Assembly: GCF_044005705.1 (NCBI RefSeq)
Contig: NZ_JBIPKE010000020.1
Location: 1 to 64,000 of the forward strand
DNA: 64,000 nucleotides
Direction of reading: 5' to 3'
Source: Marinoscillum luteum
GTDB taxonomy: Bacteria > Bacteroidota > Bacteroidia > Cytophagales > Cyclobacteriaceae
The position numbers were made by a program, and so were the translations under genes. Positions 51,637-61,508 of the stretch are shown here, piece after piece; position 1 is the first letter of the stretch, and each line of letters starts with the position of its first letter. Below the pieces are notes generated by a model. That model worked only from the letters and a program-made list of their open reading frames with translations. It had not been told where the DNA came from and did no database searches.

Positions 51637-52284
51637 TTAATCAGAATCGTATTTATACCGATCGTAATCCTGCTCTAAGGCATCAAAGTCAATCTCTTTT
51701 TTGAGCTTCAGGAGTACCAGAGTATCTACCATCGACACTTCATCGAGGTACTTCAGCACCACCTGATATTGTTCCCGGTGAAAGTCATGGAAGAGGATAT
51801 TCAATCGCTTATTGGTGTGGCACTCCATGATGGTTTTGAGCACGCACGAAACCCGAAAACGTCCATCGACTAATACAGTATCTATTTTTTCGCTTTCTAT
51901 CTGCTCAAAGACCTCCGCTGAGTAGGAAGGAAAGAGCTCTCTGGATTCATCACCAAGCGGTCTTCCCCATTCTCCTGTTGGCCCGATGTTCACGTGAACC
52001 AGATTCAACCTTGTCTTCTCCATTCGGCGAATGAAAAGATACTGTTTCATCATATTCACCCATTCCTTGCAAGAATCGACAGAACATATATCGGCTTCAG
52101 ACTTTCCCAAAGAACGAAAAGTACTACCTCCCATCCCAAATTCAAGGTAGTAATCGGACAAACCAACAGTAGCATCGAAGAGTTTTTTCTCCGGCCCGGT
52201 CATTCTAAATGGATGGAAGATGGGTTTTGGAGAATAGCGATTGATTCCTATGATCAGATTTTGTCCGAGCTCTTTTAGCGTCAA
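51637..52284 (-). CDS. SAM-methyltransferase-like protein
   Basis: 215 residues from a TTG; the first ATG is at 52203 (188 residues), so the start is uncertain. Motif I-like DYYLEFGMGGSTFRSL, acidic SVDSCKEW and IDTVLVDGRFRVSC resemble class I methyltransferases of polysaccharide and antibiotic clusters. It ends 7 bp from the convergent ABC gene. It lies among glycan genes, so a sugar or lipid-linked substrate is a guess. Confidence 0.68.
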   Translation of the reverse strand: MTLKELGQNLIIGINRYSPKPIFHPFRMTGPEKKLFDATVGLSDYYLEFGMGGSTFRSLGKSEADICSVDSCKEWVNMMKQYLFIRRMEKTRLNLVHVNIGPTGEWGRPLGDESRELFPSYSAEVFEQIESEKIDTVLVDGRFRVSCVLKTIMECHTNKRLNILFHDFHREQYQVVLKYLDEVSMVDTLVLLKLKKEIDFDALEQDYDRYKYDSD

Positions 52285-52328
52285 ATTACCATTGTTTCGT
52301 GAGTGTAATTTGGAAAAGTATACTTTAT

Positions 52329-53918
52329 TTATTGTTTCGCCAAATTTGCCAACTGGTACCCCAATACAAACCTAAAGTAGAGATTATTCACATCGTTATC
52401 TTTGATATATTGCCAGTTGAGCCTGTTACTGAGCGATAGCTCTGCTCCTACTGTAAAGTCATTTACAAAGCGCAGAGCCTTTAAGGTAGCCGTGTACTCC
52501 ACATCAAAGGGTCTGTCACCATTGGGATCAAAGGCGGCAAATGCATAGTCGTCGTTAAACCTGATTCGTTGCAAGCTCATCCCATACATCCCTTGAGGGA
52601 AATAATAATTAACCATAAGTATATCACCATTAGAACCCGGCCCAATGCCCGCGCCAAGCAGTTGCCCTCCCTCCGTATAGCCCTGAGGTGCCAGGTGATG
52701 CAAATAATAAGGAGGCGAAAATCGCAATTTGATCAATCGGGTTTGACCTAATGTTGTGTGCTCGTAAGTAGCCTTCACTGCCTTGTTGTCACCTAGATCA
52801 AACACCTTGATAAAACCAATGGTATAGGCTCTGCTGTGTTCGGGCTCTGTGGCCAGCGCACGGATATTGCTGAAGTCATTTTTAGCAAACTCCAGATAAG
52901 TTTCAAAACCCACCTCTTCAAAAGTCCATTTTAAATTGATGGCTATCATCTGGTCGTATACATCGTTGACCACACTACCCGAACTCAGGCTATCCTTATT
53001 GCTCGAAAAATCAGCAAAAGAAAGAAAAACATCACTCAAAGCGAACTTCTGAATCTTCCAGTCCCTATAGTGAATCCTGGTGGCACCCACGGAAAGACCG
53101 GGAAGAAAGGATGGCCTGTAATAGGCTCCTCCACCCTGAAAATACCGCTGATTGTTTCTATCATTATCGTCGAAGTAATCAGACTCGTTCATAATGCCCC
53201 AGTAGGATCTAAATTCAAAATCTCCGATCACTGTTTCAATAGGCGTATCTGTGCCGAAATCTATATGCGGAAACATCGCGGCATTGTTACTCATGATGAT
53301 TGGGTTAACCTGCGATGGACCCAGTACTACATTCTGTGTGGAAACTCCGAGTGTCAGTTTTTTATAAATCAGGCGTAAATCAGACTGCCCCATATGAAAT
53401 CTGGTAACAGCCTCAGGCCCATACTGCTGCACCCAGTCTATCTTAGATGAATAGGGATAACTAAATTCGCTAGCAGCACCATTAGGCCGAGGGTAATCCT
53501 TATTCTGGGCATAGTAAACCACTGGAGCGAAGGTGTAATGAAGCATCCCAAAATGTCCTCTAAAACCAAAATTAATATCTGCATTCATCCCCTTACCACG
53601 CCATACGGGCCCGTCGTTATAGCTTCTGGGGTACTTCGAGTTAAACCCAAAAGAAGAAATCACTGGAAGGACGCTAAAACGACTCTCACCACCTGTGTAA
53701 ATCTGATAATGATCTCCCCAGGCATTCCATTCAGGAGTTCTGTCATACTCATTAGGAGAAACATTTGCAGTATTCACCATGATGCGTTTGCGCAGCGAAT
53801 CATTTTGCAATTCCAGCAACTTATTGTAGTCCACCAGATAAGAATCTGGGTACAAAACCTGCGTTTTTCCGGCAATGGCCAAAAGAAATAAAAGGACACC
53901 TAATGTTTTTTTAATCAT
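52329..53918 (-). CDS. Wzi-like capsule-assembly outer-membrane protein
   Basis: 529 residues from the ATG at 53918; an in-frame GTG at 53930 adds four residues. Signal peptide (to about GKTQV). A periplasmic N-terminal part then a large beta-barrel with GPVWRGKGMNADINFGFRGHFG, the signature region of Wzi-type capsule-attachment proteins, and a final hydrophobic FRFVLGYQL strand. It probably anchors or senses capsule polysaccharide at the cell surface. It is one base from the PLOD-like gene upstream on the same strand. Confidence 0.83.
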   Translation of the reverse strand: MIKKTLGVLLFLLAIAGKTQVLYPDSYLVDYNKLLELQNDSLRKRIMVNTANVSPNEYDRTPEWNAWGDHYQIYTGGESRFSVLPVISSFGFNSKYPRSYNDGPVWRGKGMNADINFGFRGHFGMLHYTFAPVVYYAQNKDYPRPNGAASEFSYPYSSKIDWVQQYGPEAVTRFHMGQSDLRLIYKKLTLGVSTQNVVLGPSQVNPIIMSNNAAMFPHIDFGTDTPIETVIGDFEFRSYWGIMNESDYFDDNDRNNQRYFQGGGAYYRPSFLPGLSVGATRIHYRDWKIQKFALSDVFLSFADFSSNKDSLSSGSVVNDVYDQMIAINLKWTFEEVGFETYLEFAKNDFSNIRALATEPEHSRAYTIGFIKVFDLGDNKAVKATYEHTTLGQTRLIKLRFSPPYYLHHLAPQGYTEGGQLLGAGIGPGSNGDILMVNYYFPQGMYGMSLQRIRFNDDYAFAAFDPNGDRPFDVEYTATLKALRFVNDFTVGAELSLSNRLNWQYIKDNDVNNLYFRFVLGYQLANLAKQ

Positions 53919-53930
53919 AATACCACTCAC

Positions 53931-55001
53931 TCAAATCGTAAAAGGATTGTCTTTGGGGTAGCACTTCCCGGACCTAAAATAACCTCCGTCCGCAAACCTA
54001 GTCAGGTCAGCGCCCTTTTGTATAGGAAAAATACCCTTAATCTCAGTTACCCCTCTATTCACTCGCGATATGTACCAAAAGTTGACCACTGACCTGAGAA
54101 AAGCTATGAAACTCAGTACCAAAGCCAGAGGCCGCGCCCATGTCCATCGGTTAAACGTGGGCTTTCCTTTGATCTTATTCAAAACGGTTTCAAAACGGGT
54201 ATAAGTCCCGGGAAGGTGAATGATTGCCGGGGAACTTCCTGTGAGGGTATTGTGAAATTGTCCTCCCGAAAAACTGAGGTCGCGACAATTTTCCTGAGTT
54301 TCTTTTATCCAAAAGGTTTTTAGCATCCTCCGCTCATATTTAAAAAACAGGTAATCCTGTATTTCTGATACCCGTCCCCAGGATGCCACACACATTCGTC
54401 CGCCGGAGCAGCCAAAAAGCTTCTGCTCTGAATCCAGTTTGATGGTGAACTTTGGATGAACCAGGCCCACCGTAGCATCTACATAATAACGGCTATATAA
54501 GTACTGATCCGATCTTACCTGATATAGCTGATCATCATCCTGATAATCCACACCATAGGTAACGGAAATTTCAGACAACAAAGCTTTCAGGGCGGAAGCC
54601 CGGGCCATGAAGGTACCTGAGTTCAAAAAGTGATAAACAGAACCCTCTTGCCGAGGATAAATCCTCCAATACTTCAGGCTGAGATCAGCCTCACGGAAGT
54701 AGTAATTAGCCTCAGCAGAAAACACCACATCTGCATTCTGTGCCAGGTATCTCTCCATGAGATCACTCTCTCCGGCATTCATCACCACATCAAAGGCATC
54801 CACCAGCAATAGCACATCATCATCATCAACTCCCTCTGATTGAAGGTACTTCTCCAACACCCTAAACTTAAAAGCATTTCTTTTCCAGACAGTACCCACA
54901 CCCACCACTTCCAGCTGCAAACCATGCTCCTCACAAGACCGCTGCAGGGGCGACATTCGCTCGTCAATCTTATCCACCAATGTCACCAATTTTAAACCCA
55001 T
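53931..55001 (-). CDS. PLOD-type glycosyltransferase
   Basis: 356 residues from the ATG at 55001; reading continues to a TTG at 55025. GT-A-like domain with LLLVDAFDVV (a DxxD-type metal site), AEANYYFREADL, HFLNSGTFMARASAL and DDDQLYQV, close to the glycosyltransferase domain of PLOD/procollagen enzymes. The C-terminal third has one hydrophobic segment (about 310-330). It likely adds galactose or glucose to a surface glycan. It is the first gene of the operon with the Wzi-like gene. Confidence 0.8.
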   Translation of the reverse strand: MGLKLVTLVDKIDERMSPLQRSCEEHGLQLEVVGVGTVWKRNAFKFRVLEKYLQSEGVDDDDVLLLVDAFDVVMNAGESDLMERYLAQNADVVFSAEANYYFREADLSLKYWRIYPRQEGSVYHFLNSGTFMARASALKALLSEISVTYGVDYQDDDQLYQVRSDQYLYSRYYVDATVGLVHPKFTIKLDSEQKLFGCSGGRMCVASWGRVSEIQDYLFFKYERRMLKTFWIKETQENCRDLSFSGGQFHNTLTGSSPAIIHLPGTYTRFETVLNKIKGKPTFNRWTWARPLALVLSFIAFLRSVVNFWYISRVNRGVTEIKGIFPIQKGADLTRFADGGYFRSGKCYPKDNPFTI

Positions 55002-55076
55002 CTTTATGACCTGTTTTGTGGGCAAAGTAAACGATCTTTAAGATATTTACGTCCTTTTTCATTACGACAACCAAGC

Positions 55077-55988
55077 ATGGGAAATTTAAAATCAAGAAGA
55101 GTCAGGAAATTCTGGAAGGCCCCGATCAATAGGAAACTTGACATTTTTGACTACCGATACAAAACACTCTTTCCTTACCTCTCAGGAGATACGTTCAGGG
55201 CCATCGGAGAGGTGATCATCGATAAAAGCTCTCATAACCCCACCATACCCAAAAAGGACAGTCCACTGATCGTCTATGCCATTCAGACCAGACCCGGCGA
55301 CTTTGTCAATATCTTTTTCGATAAAATCATCCACAAGATTGATCAGGAATTTGTCCTGATCACTCACAATGGCATGACCCCAGACTGGTCTAAATATGAA
55401 AAGCATCTGGATGACGACCGGATGCTTGCCTGGTTTGGCAAAAACTTGGTTTATGATCATCCAAAATCCAACACCATTCCTCTAGGGGTAACCAATCAGC
55501 GTGATCCTCATGAGCGTGGTGGTTCTCAGGAATTCTGGAATCAGATGCGGGCCACCCCACCAGAAAAGGACATCACATGTTATGTAAACGTGGGCATCGG
55601 ACACAAAAAACAGGCGCGTTACGAAAACCGGCTTCAAACGGTGAATTACTTCAAAGCCCAGTCCTTTGCCACCTGTGTGGGTGAGCGATCATGGCTGCAG
55701 TATGCCCAGGAGATGCACCGATCCAGGTTCGTGATTGCTCCTCCGGGAGAGGCGCTGGATACCTTCCGGCTTTGGGAAGCCCTTTACCTGGGAGCTATCC
55801 CTGTGGTTACCTCCACTCCTTTGGACCCCATGTACCGGGAGTTCCCGGTGTGGATCGTGGAAGATTGGGAAGAAGTGACCGAGGAAGCACTTGAAAAGAA
55901 GTGGCTTGAGCTATCTCCTCAATTCAACAACCTACCGCAGTTGTGGGCAGGTCACTGGTATAAGAAAATCCTTAGCTTCGTCAAATAA
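55077..55988 (+). CDS. Exostosin-family (GT47-like) glycosyltransferase
   Basis: 303 residues. The C-terminal half has the exostosin pattern SRFVIAPPGEALDTFRLWEALYLGAIPVV, with the acidic region that binds nucleotide sugar. The N-terminal half is variable (VYAIQTRPGDFVNIFF). It would add a sugar during capsule or O-antigen synthesis. Its stop overlaps the next gene's start by one base (TAATG). Confidence 0.78.
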   Translation: MGNLKSRRVRKFWKAPINRKLDIFDYRYKTLFPYLSGDTFRAIGEVIIDKSSHNPTIPKKDSPLIVYAIQTRPGDFVNIFFDKIIHKIDQEFVLITHNGMTPDWSKYEKHLDDDRMLAWFGKNLVYDHPKSNTIPLGVTNQRDPHERGGSQEFWNQMRATPPEKDITCYVNVGIGHKKQARYENRLQTVNYFKAQSFATCVGERSWLQYAQEMHRSRFVIAPPGEALDTFRLWEALYLGAIPVVTSTPLDPMYREFPVWIVEDWEEVTEEALEKKWLELSPQFNNLPQLWAGHWYKKILSFVK

Positions 55989-56839
55989 TGGCTGTAATCC
56001 CGGAGCTATTACGATACGTTAAGATTTCTTTCTTCCACCCTCAGCCAAAATTAAAGCGAAAGGAAAAATCCGGGGTGTACGTCTCCCTGACCACTACCCC
56101 CTCCCGGATAAGTAAGCTCAGGGACACCCTCATTTCTCTTTCAGATCAGTCTGTTTTACCGGAGGAAATTATCATTAATATCCCCAAAATATCGAAAGGC
56201 GGGATTAGGTATGAAATCCCTGATTTTATCAACCATATGAAATTAGTTCATATCAACTTCATCGAAGAGGACCTAGGGCCGGCATCCAAATCATTGCCTA
56301 CCCTTAAAATTCCATCCATCCCTTCTGACGCACTGATCATTGTGCTGGATGATGATCAGGTATACCCCAAAAAGCTGATAGAAAATTACCTGCACCATGC
56401 CAGGACACTTCCTAATCATGCGCTGACGCTGTGCGGATGGAGGATACCCAAATCACTTGAACATTCGGACAAAAAAATCCTGCGTGGAGCGGGTTTGAAA
56501 ATAGTAAAGCCCAAACCCAATATATCGGGTAACACATCCGTGGAAATCATACAGGGAGCCTCCTCTTATGCAATCAGAAAGTCGTTTTTCACCAACGAAG
56601 TATTCGACTATGTACATGCGCCAAAGGGAGCCTTTTTTGCTGATGACATCTGGCTGAGTGGCCACCTGGCCAAAAAGAAAATCCCGAGGACTTTGGTGAT
56701 GGGAAATTTCGCCTACTGCCGAATGGAATCCTACAAGCACCTAAAAACCAAGGGCCTTAGAGACACTGCCAATGCGGACAATTCGAACAATGACGCCCTC
56801 TATCGGTATTTTGAAGGGGATTGGAAACTGTTTGACTAA
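55988..56839 (+). CDS. Glycosyltransferase, GT2-like
   Basis: 283 residues with the family-2 start YVSLTTTPSRISKLRDTLISLSDQ, a DxD-type VLDDDQVYPK (about 120) and later FADDIWLSGHL. Two tandem acidic motifs suit nucleotide-sugar and acceptor sites. It is coupled to the exostosin gene by the TAATG overlap. Its stop shares bases (CTAA) with the stop of the convergent GT4 gene. Confidence 0.75.
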   Translation: MAVIPELLRYVKISFFHPQPKLKRKEKSGVYVSLTTTPSRISKLRDTLISLSDQSVLPEEIIINIPKISKGGIRYEIPDFINHMKLVHINFIEEDLGPASKSLPTLKIPSIPSDALIIVLDDDQVYPKKLIENYLHHARTLPNHALTLCGWRIPKSLEHSDKKILRGAGLKIVKPKPNISGNTSVEIIQGASSYAIRKSFFTNEVFDYVHAPKGAFFADDIWLSGHLAKKKIPRTLVMGNFAYCRMESYKHLKTKGLRDTANADNSNNDALYRYFEGDWKLFD

Positions 56840-58008
56840 CCCCTGTAGATGGCCAACTGATTCTCAAAACAGCTTTCCCAAGTCAATGGCTCAGCGTATG
56901 CTCTGGCCTTTTCACGCATTTTCTTAGCGTCCATTAATGAGAACTCTATTACCGCTCTGGCCACTGCTTCGGGGGTTACCTCTTTAATTATGGTACCCGC
57001 CCCAGATGTATCGATATGCTCATAGGCCGCTCCTTCATTAGCCGCTATCAGCGGTAAGCCAGAACTAAGAGATTCCAACAGCGAAAGCCCGAAAGTTTCC
57101 CATTTACTCAGTGCAAACCCAAGATCTGCACTGGCATAATACCGAGCCATTTCTTCCTTTCCTTCTATAAATCCCCTGAGTTCAACAAACTCATACTTTT
57201 CACCGGCTTCTCTGGCTAAATGTTCATAGGGGCCGGCGCCAGCTATGATCAACACTGGTTCATGATCCAGTCCTTCACACATCATGTGGTAAGCCTTCAG
57301 TATGACATCCAGCCCTTTTTCTTTGCTAAACCGATGCGGAAAAAACAGCAGTAACCGATCTTCGTTCCCCTTCTTCAATTCGGCAATCAGCCCCACATCC
57401 CTTCTGCCTGGATTAAAAAGTTGTTCATTCACCCCCAGTGGCAAAAAATGAACATTCTTTAAACCATTCCTTTCCATCCTATCCATAATCAGCCTGCTAG
57501 ACACCACCACTCCATCCATCTGGTTGTAGTTTTTGCGGGCGTACTTCCAGGCCATTCGCTCGCCCATTTTGGCCATGCCCTGACCCATTGGTTCCATAAA
57601 TCGTTTCACATATGTCACCGGAAAATCGGCATGCCAAAATCCATAGGTTCGCGCCTTTAATCCATGTTTTCGGACAATCTTCCGCACAATTCCCGGCATG
57701 AAATAAGGCGACCCCACTTCAATCACATCAGGGTTAATCCTGCTGAGTATCGGTTCCAGGGGTGCACTTCTGGTCAGATACCGATACTCCCAGTTGCCAT
57801 ACACTTTTGGCACCTTCAGGTGTTCTATAAAAGCATTCTCCCCGATCTGCTCAGTCCATGTTTCACTGTCATGCATTACGAACGAATACTTTACATCCTG
57901 TCGATCTTTATAAAACGCCATCTTCTCCAAATGGTACCGCCTCACCCCCCCACCGGACGGACTCCAAAAATTATTGCAATCGACAATTGAAAACATAGGT
58001 TTGTTCAT
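56836..58008 (-). CDS. GT4 glycosyltransferase
   Basis: 390 residues with GT-B fold. C-terminal half has FFPHRFSKEKGLDVIL and the E-x7-E motif WETFGLSLLESLSSGLPLI, the GT4 signature that holds the donor nucleotide sugar. It probably transfers mannose, galactose or a related sugar to the surface polysaccharide. A minus-strand -7 box TATGTTTG (58019-58026) lies 10 bp before the start. Confidence 0.87.
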   Translation of the reverse strand: MNKPMFSIVDCNNFWSPSGGGVRRYHLEKMAFYKDRQDVKYSFVMHDSETWTEQIGENAFIEHLKVPKVYGNWEYRYLTRSAPLEPILSRINPDVIEVGSPYFMPGIVRKIVRKHGLKARTYGFWHADFPVTYVKRFMEPMGQGMAKMGERMAWKYARKNYNQMDGVVVSSRLIMDRMERNGLKNVHFLPLGVNEQLFNPGRRDVGLIAELKKGNEDRLLLFFPHRFSKEKGLDVILKAYHMMCEGLDHEPVLIIAGAGPYEHLAREAGEKYEFVELRGFIEGKEEMARYYASADLGFALSKWETFGLSLLESLSSGLPLIAANEGAAYEHIDTSGAGTIIKEVTPEAVARAVIEFSLMDAKKMREKARAYAEPLTWESCFENQLAIYRG

Positions 58009-58141
58009 CAGCTTTCAGCAAACATAGCACAGAATAACCCCATGACTGGCTCTGGCATTTCAGTAAAATAAATGCATTTTTGCAGACTCATCAGAACAGC
58101 TATCGCTTTCCAGCATGGTACTTCTGCTATAAAACCCTCAA

Positions 58142-58876
58142 ATGCCTGACATTACGATCATCCAATTGGCCACACCAAACATCGACAGATACGCACTCTT
58201 CAGTGCGGCATCTGCCCGCAGCTATGCCCTGGCCCACGGGTATCACCTCCAGATCCAACGATCCAAAACCATTTCCGACCTACACATCAACTGGACCAAG
58301 ATCGATATCCTCAAAACGGTGTTGGCTAATAGTCCTCAGGGACCGGATTCCTATGTAATCCTTCTGGATGCGGATACGGTCATCATGCGACCAGACCGTA
58401 CCATCGATTATTTTGTTGGTAAATATGGAAGACCCAATACGTCCATTTATATGGCCGCAGATACACCTTTCTCCTTGAGTAGAAAAAAGAAGCCGAATGC
58501 TGGCTTTGTGATTGTAAGAAATGATGAAACCGGGCGCAAAATTATAGCTAGATGGATTGATGCTGCCTACAACGATGGTAAGCAATTCAACGATATTCAT
58601 CCAAGAAATCAGCTGGTATACTGGAACTGTGTGGAGCCAGAGTATCAAGAGCAACAGGTAGTTTTACCAAAAAGGTACTTTCACAAACCACTTTGGTGGG
58701 TACCCAAACCGATGAAGAAAAACCGATTTCTTTATCACATAACCTCCTCCAATGTAGATTCCCGAACTGCTCAGATGCAAGGGTTTTATGAGGAAGCATG
58801 TGGCAACCGTAAGAATCTGGAAGAAACCAAAGCGCTGCTGGATGGTGGAAAAGAAGGCTTACTTTCCCTCTGCTGA
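58142..58876 (+). CDS. Galactosyltransferase-like protein (GT34/GT8-type)
   Basis: 244 residues. DxD-type motif ILLDADTVIMRPD (about 78), then KPNAGFVIVRND and a DIHPRNQLVYW segment, as in GMA12/MNN10-type galactosyl- or xylosyltransferases. It ends inside the convergent GT4 gene: the two coding ends overlap by 18 bp on opposite strands. Confidence 0.72.
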   Translation: MPDITIIQLATPNIDRYALFSAASARSYALAHGYHLQIQRSKTISDLHINWTKIDILKTVLANSPQGPDSYVILLDADTVIMRPDRTIDYFVGKYGRPNTSIYMAADTPFSLSRKKKPNAGFVIVRNDETGRKIIARWIDAAYNDGKQFNDIHPRNQLVYWNCVEPEYQEQQVVLPKRYFHKPLWWVPKPMKKNRFLYHITSSNVDSRTAQMQGFYEEACGNRKNLEETKALLDGGKEGLLSLC

Positions 58877-60016
58877 TTGAACAAGGGCTGTGTAAGTACT
58901 GAAAAGCTCCCGGCACAAACTCTCCCAGTTTTGAGACCTGGCATAGGCCAATGCAGCATTTCTGACACGCTCGTAATAAGCGGCATCATCCACCAGCTTC
59001 ACGATTTCGGCGAAAAAGGCCTCCTCTTGTTGAGGCTCTACAAGCACTCCGGTTTCTCCGTCCTGGATAATGTCTTTGGGGCCGCCTTCAGCAGCGGCTA
59101 CCACCGGCAAACCAGAGGCCAATGCCTCAAGCACCACATTTCCAAAAGTCTCCGTAGTAGAAGGAAACACGAAGATATCCGCTGAGGCATACGCCCGGGA
59201 CAAGTCCAGCCCGGTGAGCTTACCCGTGAACAGCGCTTCGGGCATATTTTTTTCCAGCTTAGCCCTGGTGGGGCCCTCACCTGTGATCACCATTTTTATT
59301 TCAGGTCTTCGTTCCTGAAAAAGATTATACAGGCGTATCAATGTTTTAGGCTCTTTTTCCTTGACTAGCCGGCTTACGAATAGCACCTTTTTGCACCCTT
59401 CTGGAAGCTGAGGCCAGAGCAGGTCATCTCTATGCTCAGGGCTAAAGCGTTCAGTATTCACACCTCGCCCCCAAATTTTCAACTGATCGGACTTTACTCC
59501 CTTTCCCAGCAGGTATTCCTCCATGCTTTTCGTAGGGGCAAAGACCCTGGTACTTCCCCTATAGAGCCAAAACAAGTTATACACGATCGGTTCGGTGATC
59601 TTTTCAACAAAAGGAATGTATCTGAGGTAATAGTTGGCAAAACTGGGGAAGTGTGTATGATAAATAGTGGTCACAGGGATTTGCTTTCGCCGGGCATATT
59701 TCACCGCGAATCCACCTAAGCCACTCGGCGAACTGAAATGCAAAATGTCCGGATCAAAGTCATCAAGAATATCCGTCAGTTCCTTCATTCTCCCGGGCAA
59801 CGCAAGTCTGTAGTCTTTGTTGCTAAATGGGATATTAAGATATGGGCATTGGTACACAGGATACTTAAAGTCTTTCTCCGGAGGTTGTGGGGTAATAAAT
59901 ATGGGCTCGAAAGTCTCTTTCGGGATACGGTTGATCACCTGATGCATGGTGATACTCACCCCATCAAAATCCTCCTTCATTACATCCAGAAAAAAAGCTA
60001 TCCTTATTTTTGACAT
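58859..60016 (-). CDS. GT4 glycosyltransferase
   Basis: 385 residues, GT-B fold, with HFSSPSGLGGFAVKYARR and the donor motif TETFGNVVLEALASGLPVVA. Similar to mannosyltransferases that build polysaccharide or glycolipid. A good minus-strand promoter precedes it (60035-60063). Its end overlaps the convergent gene by 18 bp. Confidence 0.88.
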   Translation of the reverse strand: MSKIRIAFFLDVMKEDFDGVSITMHQVINRIPKETFEPIFITPQPPEKDFKYPVYQCPYLNIPFSNKDYRLALPGRMKELTDILDDFDPDILHFSSPSGLGGFAVKYARRKQIPVTTIYHTHFPSFANYYLRYIPFVEKITEPIVYNLFWLYRGSTRVFAPTKSMEEYLLGKGVKSDQLKIWGRGVNTERFSPEHRDDLLWPQLPEGCKKVLFVSRLVKEKEPKTLIRLYNLFQERRPEIKMVITGEGPTRAKLEKNMPEALFTGKLTGLDLSRAYASADIFVFPSTTETFGNVVLEALASGLPVVAAAEGGPKDIIQDGETGVLVEPQQEEAFFAEIVKLVDDAAYYERVRNAALAYARSQNWESLCRELFSTYTALVQSAEGK

Positions 60017-60034
60017 CAGGTATTAATTTACAGG

Positions 60035-60063
60035 CAAAAGTAGCACTTCTTCCCTCGCCTCAA
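60035..60063 (-). promoter_or_regulatory. Promoter of the GT4 gene
   Basis: On the minus strand TTG (60063-60061), 18-bp spacer and a perfect -7 box TACTTTTG (60042-60035), 18 bp before the gene start at 60016. Confidence 0.65.
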
Positions 60064-60097
60064 TTTGTAAAATAAAAAAGCTTCTTTTGTATCTGAA

Positions 60098-61279
60098 ATG
60101 GAGATTTTAGTTATTTCACACAAGTATCCGCCATCTATTGGTGGCATGCAAACCCATTGCTTCAAACTTGTTGAGGAGCTTGAAAAAAATCATACCATCC
60201 ATCCAGTCATCTGGAAAAGTAACTACCCACGAGGCCTCTTTTTCCTAACGGTGATATTTAGGGTTTTGATCAGACTCAAAAGGAATCCTCAGATCAAGTG
60301 TATCTATGTCAATGATGGGCTCATGGCCCTCATCTGCACCCCGCTGCTTTTTCTTACCAGCGTGCCCATGTATGTAACCATTCATGGACTGGACGTTACC
60401 TTCCCATCCAAATTTTATCAAGGATGGATTCGGAAATACCTCAACCAGTATCACAAAATAATAACCGTCTCCGGCCCCACTACTGACTTGTGTCTCAAGA
60501 AGGGTGTAAAGCCTGAAAAACTGACTTTGATAGAAAACGCAGTAGACATCAATTTTCAGGAGGAGCCCGAAAACCCAAACTTCAGGAGCGAGTTTGGGCA
60601 TGAAATCGGGGCAAACCTGGAGGGTAAATTCCTCATCTGCTCTCTGGGCAGGGCCATCCCACGCAAGGGGTTTAATTGGTTCACACGAAATGTCTATCCC
60701 AGCCTTCCAGAGAATGCTGTCTATCTGGTGATCGCCAGGAAATTCCCTCAGGAGAAATTATTTAGGTGGATCCAACGGCTCATCCCCGGCAGATTATTTG
60801 AAAAAATCCGGCTGCTGGTAGGCGCGGAAATAGACGATACTGCCGTCAATGACAGCATCAGAGAAATGAAACTTGAGGGCCGGGTGTTTTACCTTTCTCA
60901 GTTTACACACTCGCGAGCTAAAATCTTCGAAATCATCAAACATTGTGACCTTTTCGTGATGCCTAACATTGAAATCCCCGGTGATTATGAAGGTTTTGGA
61001 CTGGTCGCTTTGGAAGCTGCTTCTCAAGGCACCCTTACCCTGGCCGCCAATGTAGACGGGATACCTTCTGCAGTAAAAGATGGGATCAATGGATACCTGA
61101 TAGAGGGCGGAAATGCCTCAGAGTGGTCACTAAAAATCCGTTATTTCATGGATCATCCTGAGGAATTAAAGGCGAGCGCTCAGGAGTTTAAAACAAATAC
61201 AATGACAAAAGGAAGAAGCTGGGACACCATGGCACGGCGGTATGCAGAAGTCTTTTCTGAAACGCCAGGGCCCAATTGA
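60098..61279 (+). CDS. GT4 glycosyltransferase
   Basis: 393 residues, GT-B fold. N-terminal HKYPPSIGGMQTHCFKLVEEL and C-terminal DYEGFGLVALEAASQGTLTLA, with RGIPRKGF-like donor loop (GRAIPRKGFNWF). It probably transfers a hexose. Divergent from the GT4 gene at 58859-60016. A 229-bp gap follows, holding the promoter of the sphingolipid locus. Confidence 0.87.
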   Translation: MEILVISHKYPPSIGGMQTHCFKLVEELEKNHTIHPVIWKSNYPRGLFFLTVIFRVLIRLKRNPQIKCIYVNDGLMALICTPLLFLTSVPMYVTIHGLDVTFPSKFYQGWIRKYLNQYHKIITVSGPTTDLCLKKGVKPEKLTLIENAVDINFQEEPENPNFRSEFGHEIGANLEGKFLICSLGRAIPRKGFNWFTRNVYPSLPENAVYLVIARKFPQEKLFRWIQRLIPGRLFEKIRLLVGAEIDDTAVNDSIREMKLEGRVFYLSQFTHSRAKIFEIIKHCDLFVMPNIEIPGDYEGFGLVALEAASQGTLTLAANVDGIPSAVKDGINGYLIEGGNASEWSLKIRYFMDHPEELKASAQEFKTNTMTKGRSWDTMARRYAEVFSETPGPN

Positions 61280-61434
61280 TCGGATACTTTTCATCTGCTT
61301 CAATCATTTCCAAAAGAGTAATCATTGCCACCTAATCCGCTCAATTTCCCAACAAACAATCGTATTCATTGAAAATCACTGAAGTATTAAATGCAAATAC
61401 TCTCAATTTGTGAACACAATTAACCATTTGGCCG

Positions 61435-61467
61435 TTGAACATTTTCAATCATTTCTGGGTACTTTTA
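61435..61467 (+). promoter_or_regulatory. Promoter of the sphingolipid locus
   Basis: TTG (61435-61437), 22-bp spacer, -7 box TACTTTTA (61460-61467, one mismatch at the last base), 41 bp before the ATG at 61509. The rest of the 61280-61508 gap is AT-rich without other visible signals. Confidence 0.45.
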
Positions 61468-61508
61468 CCGATTAGTTACAAACCCAGAATTTCTGAAGAT
61501 AGATTTTA

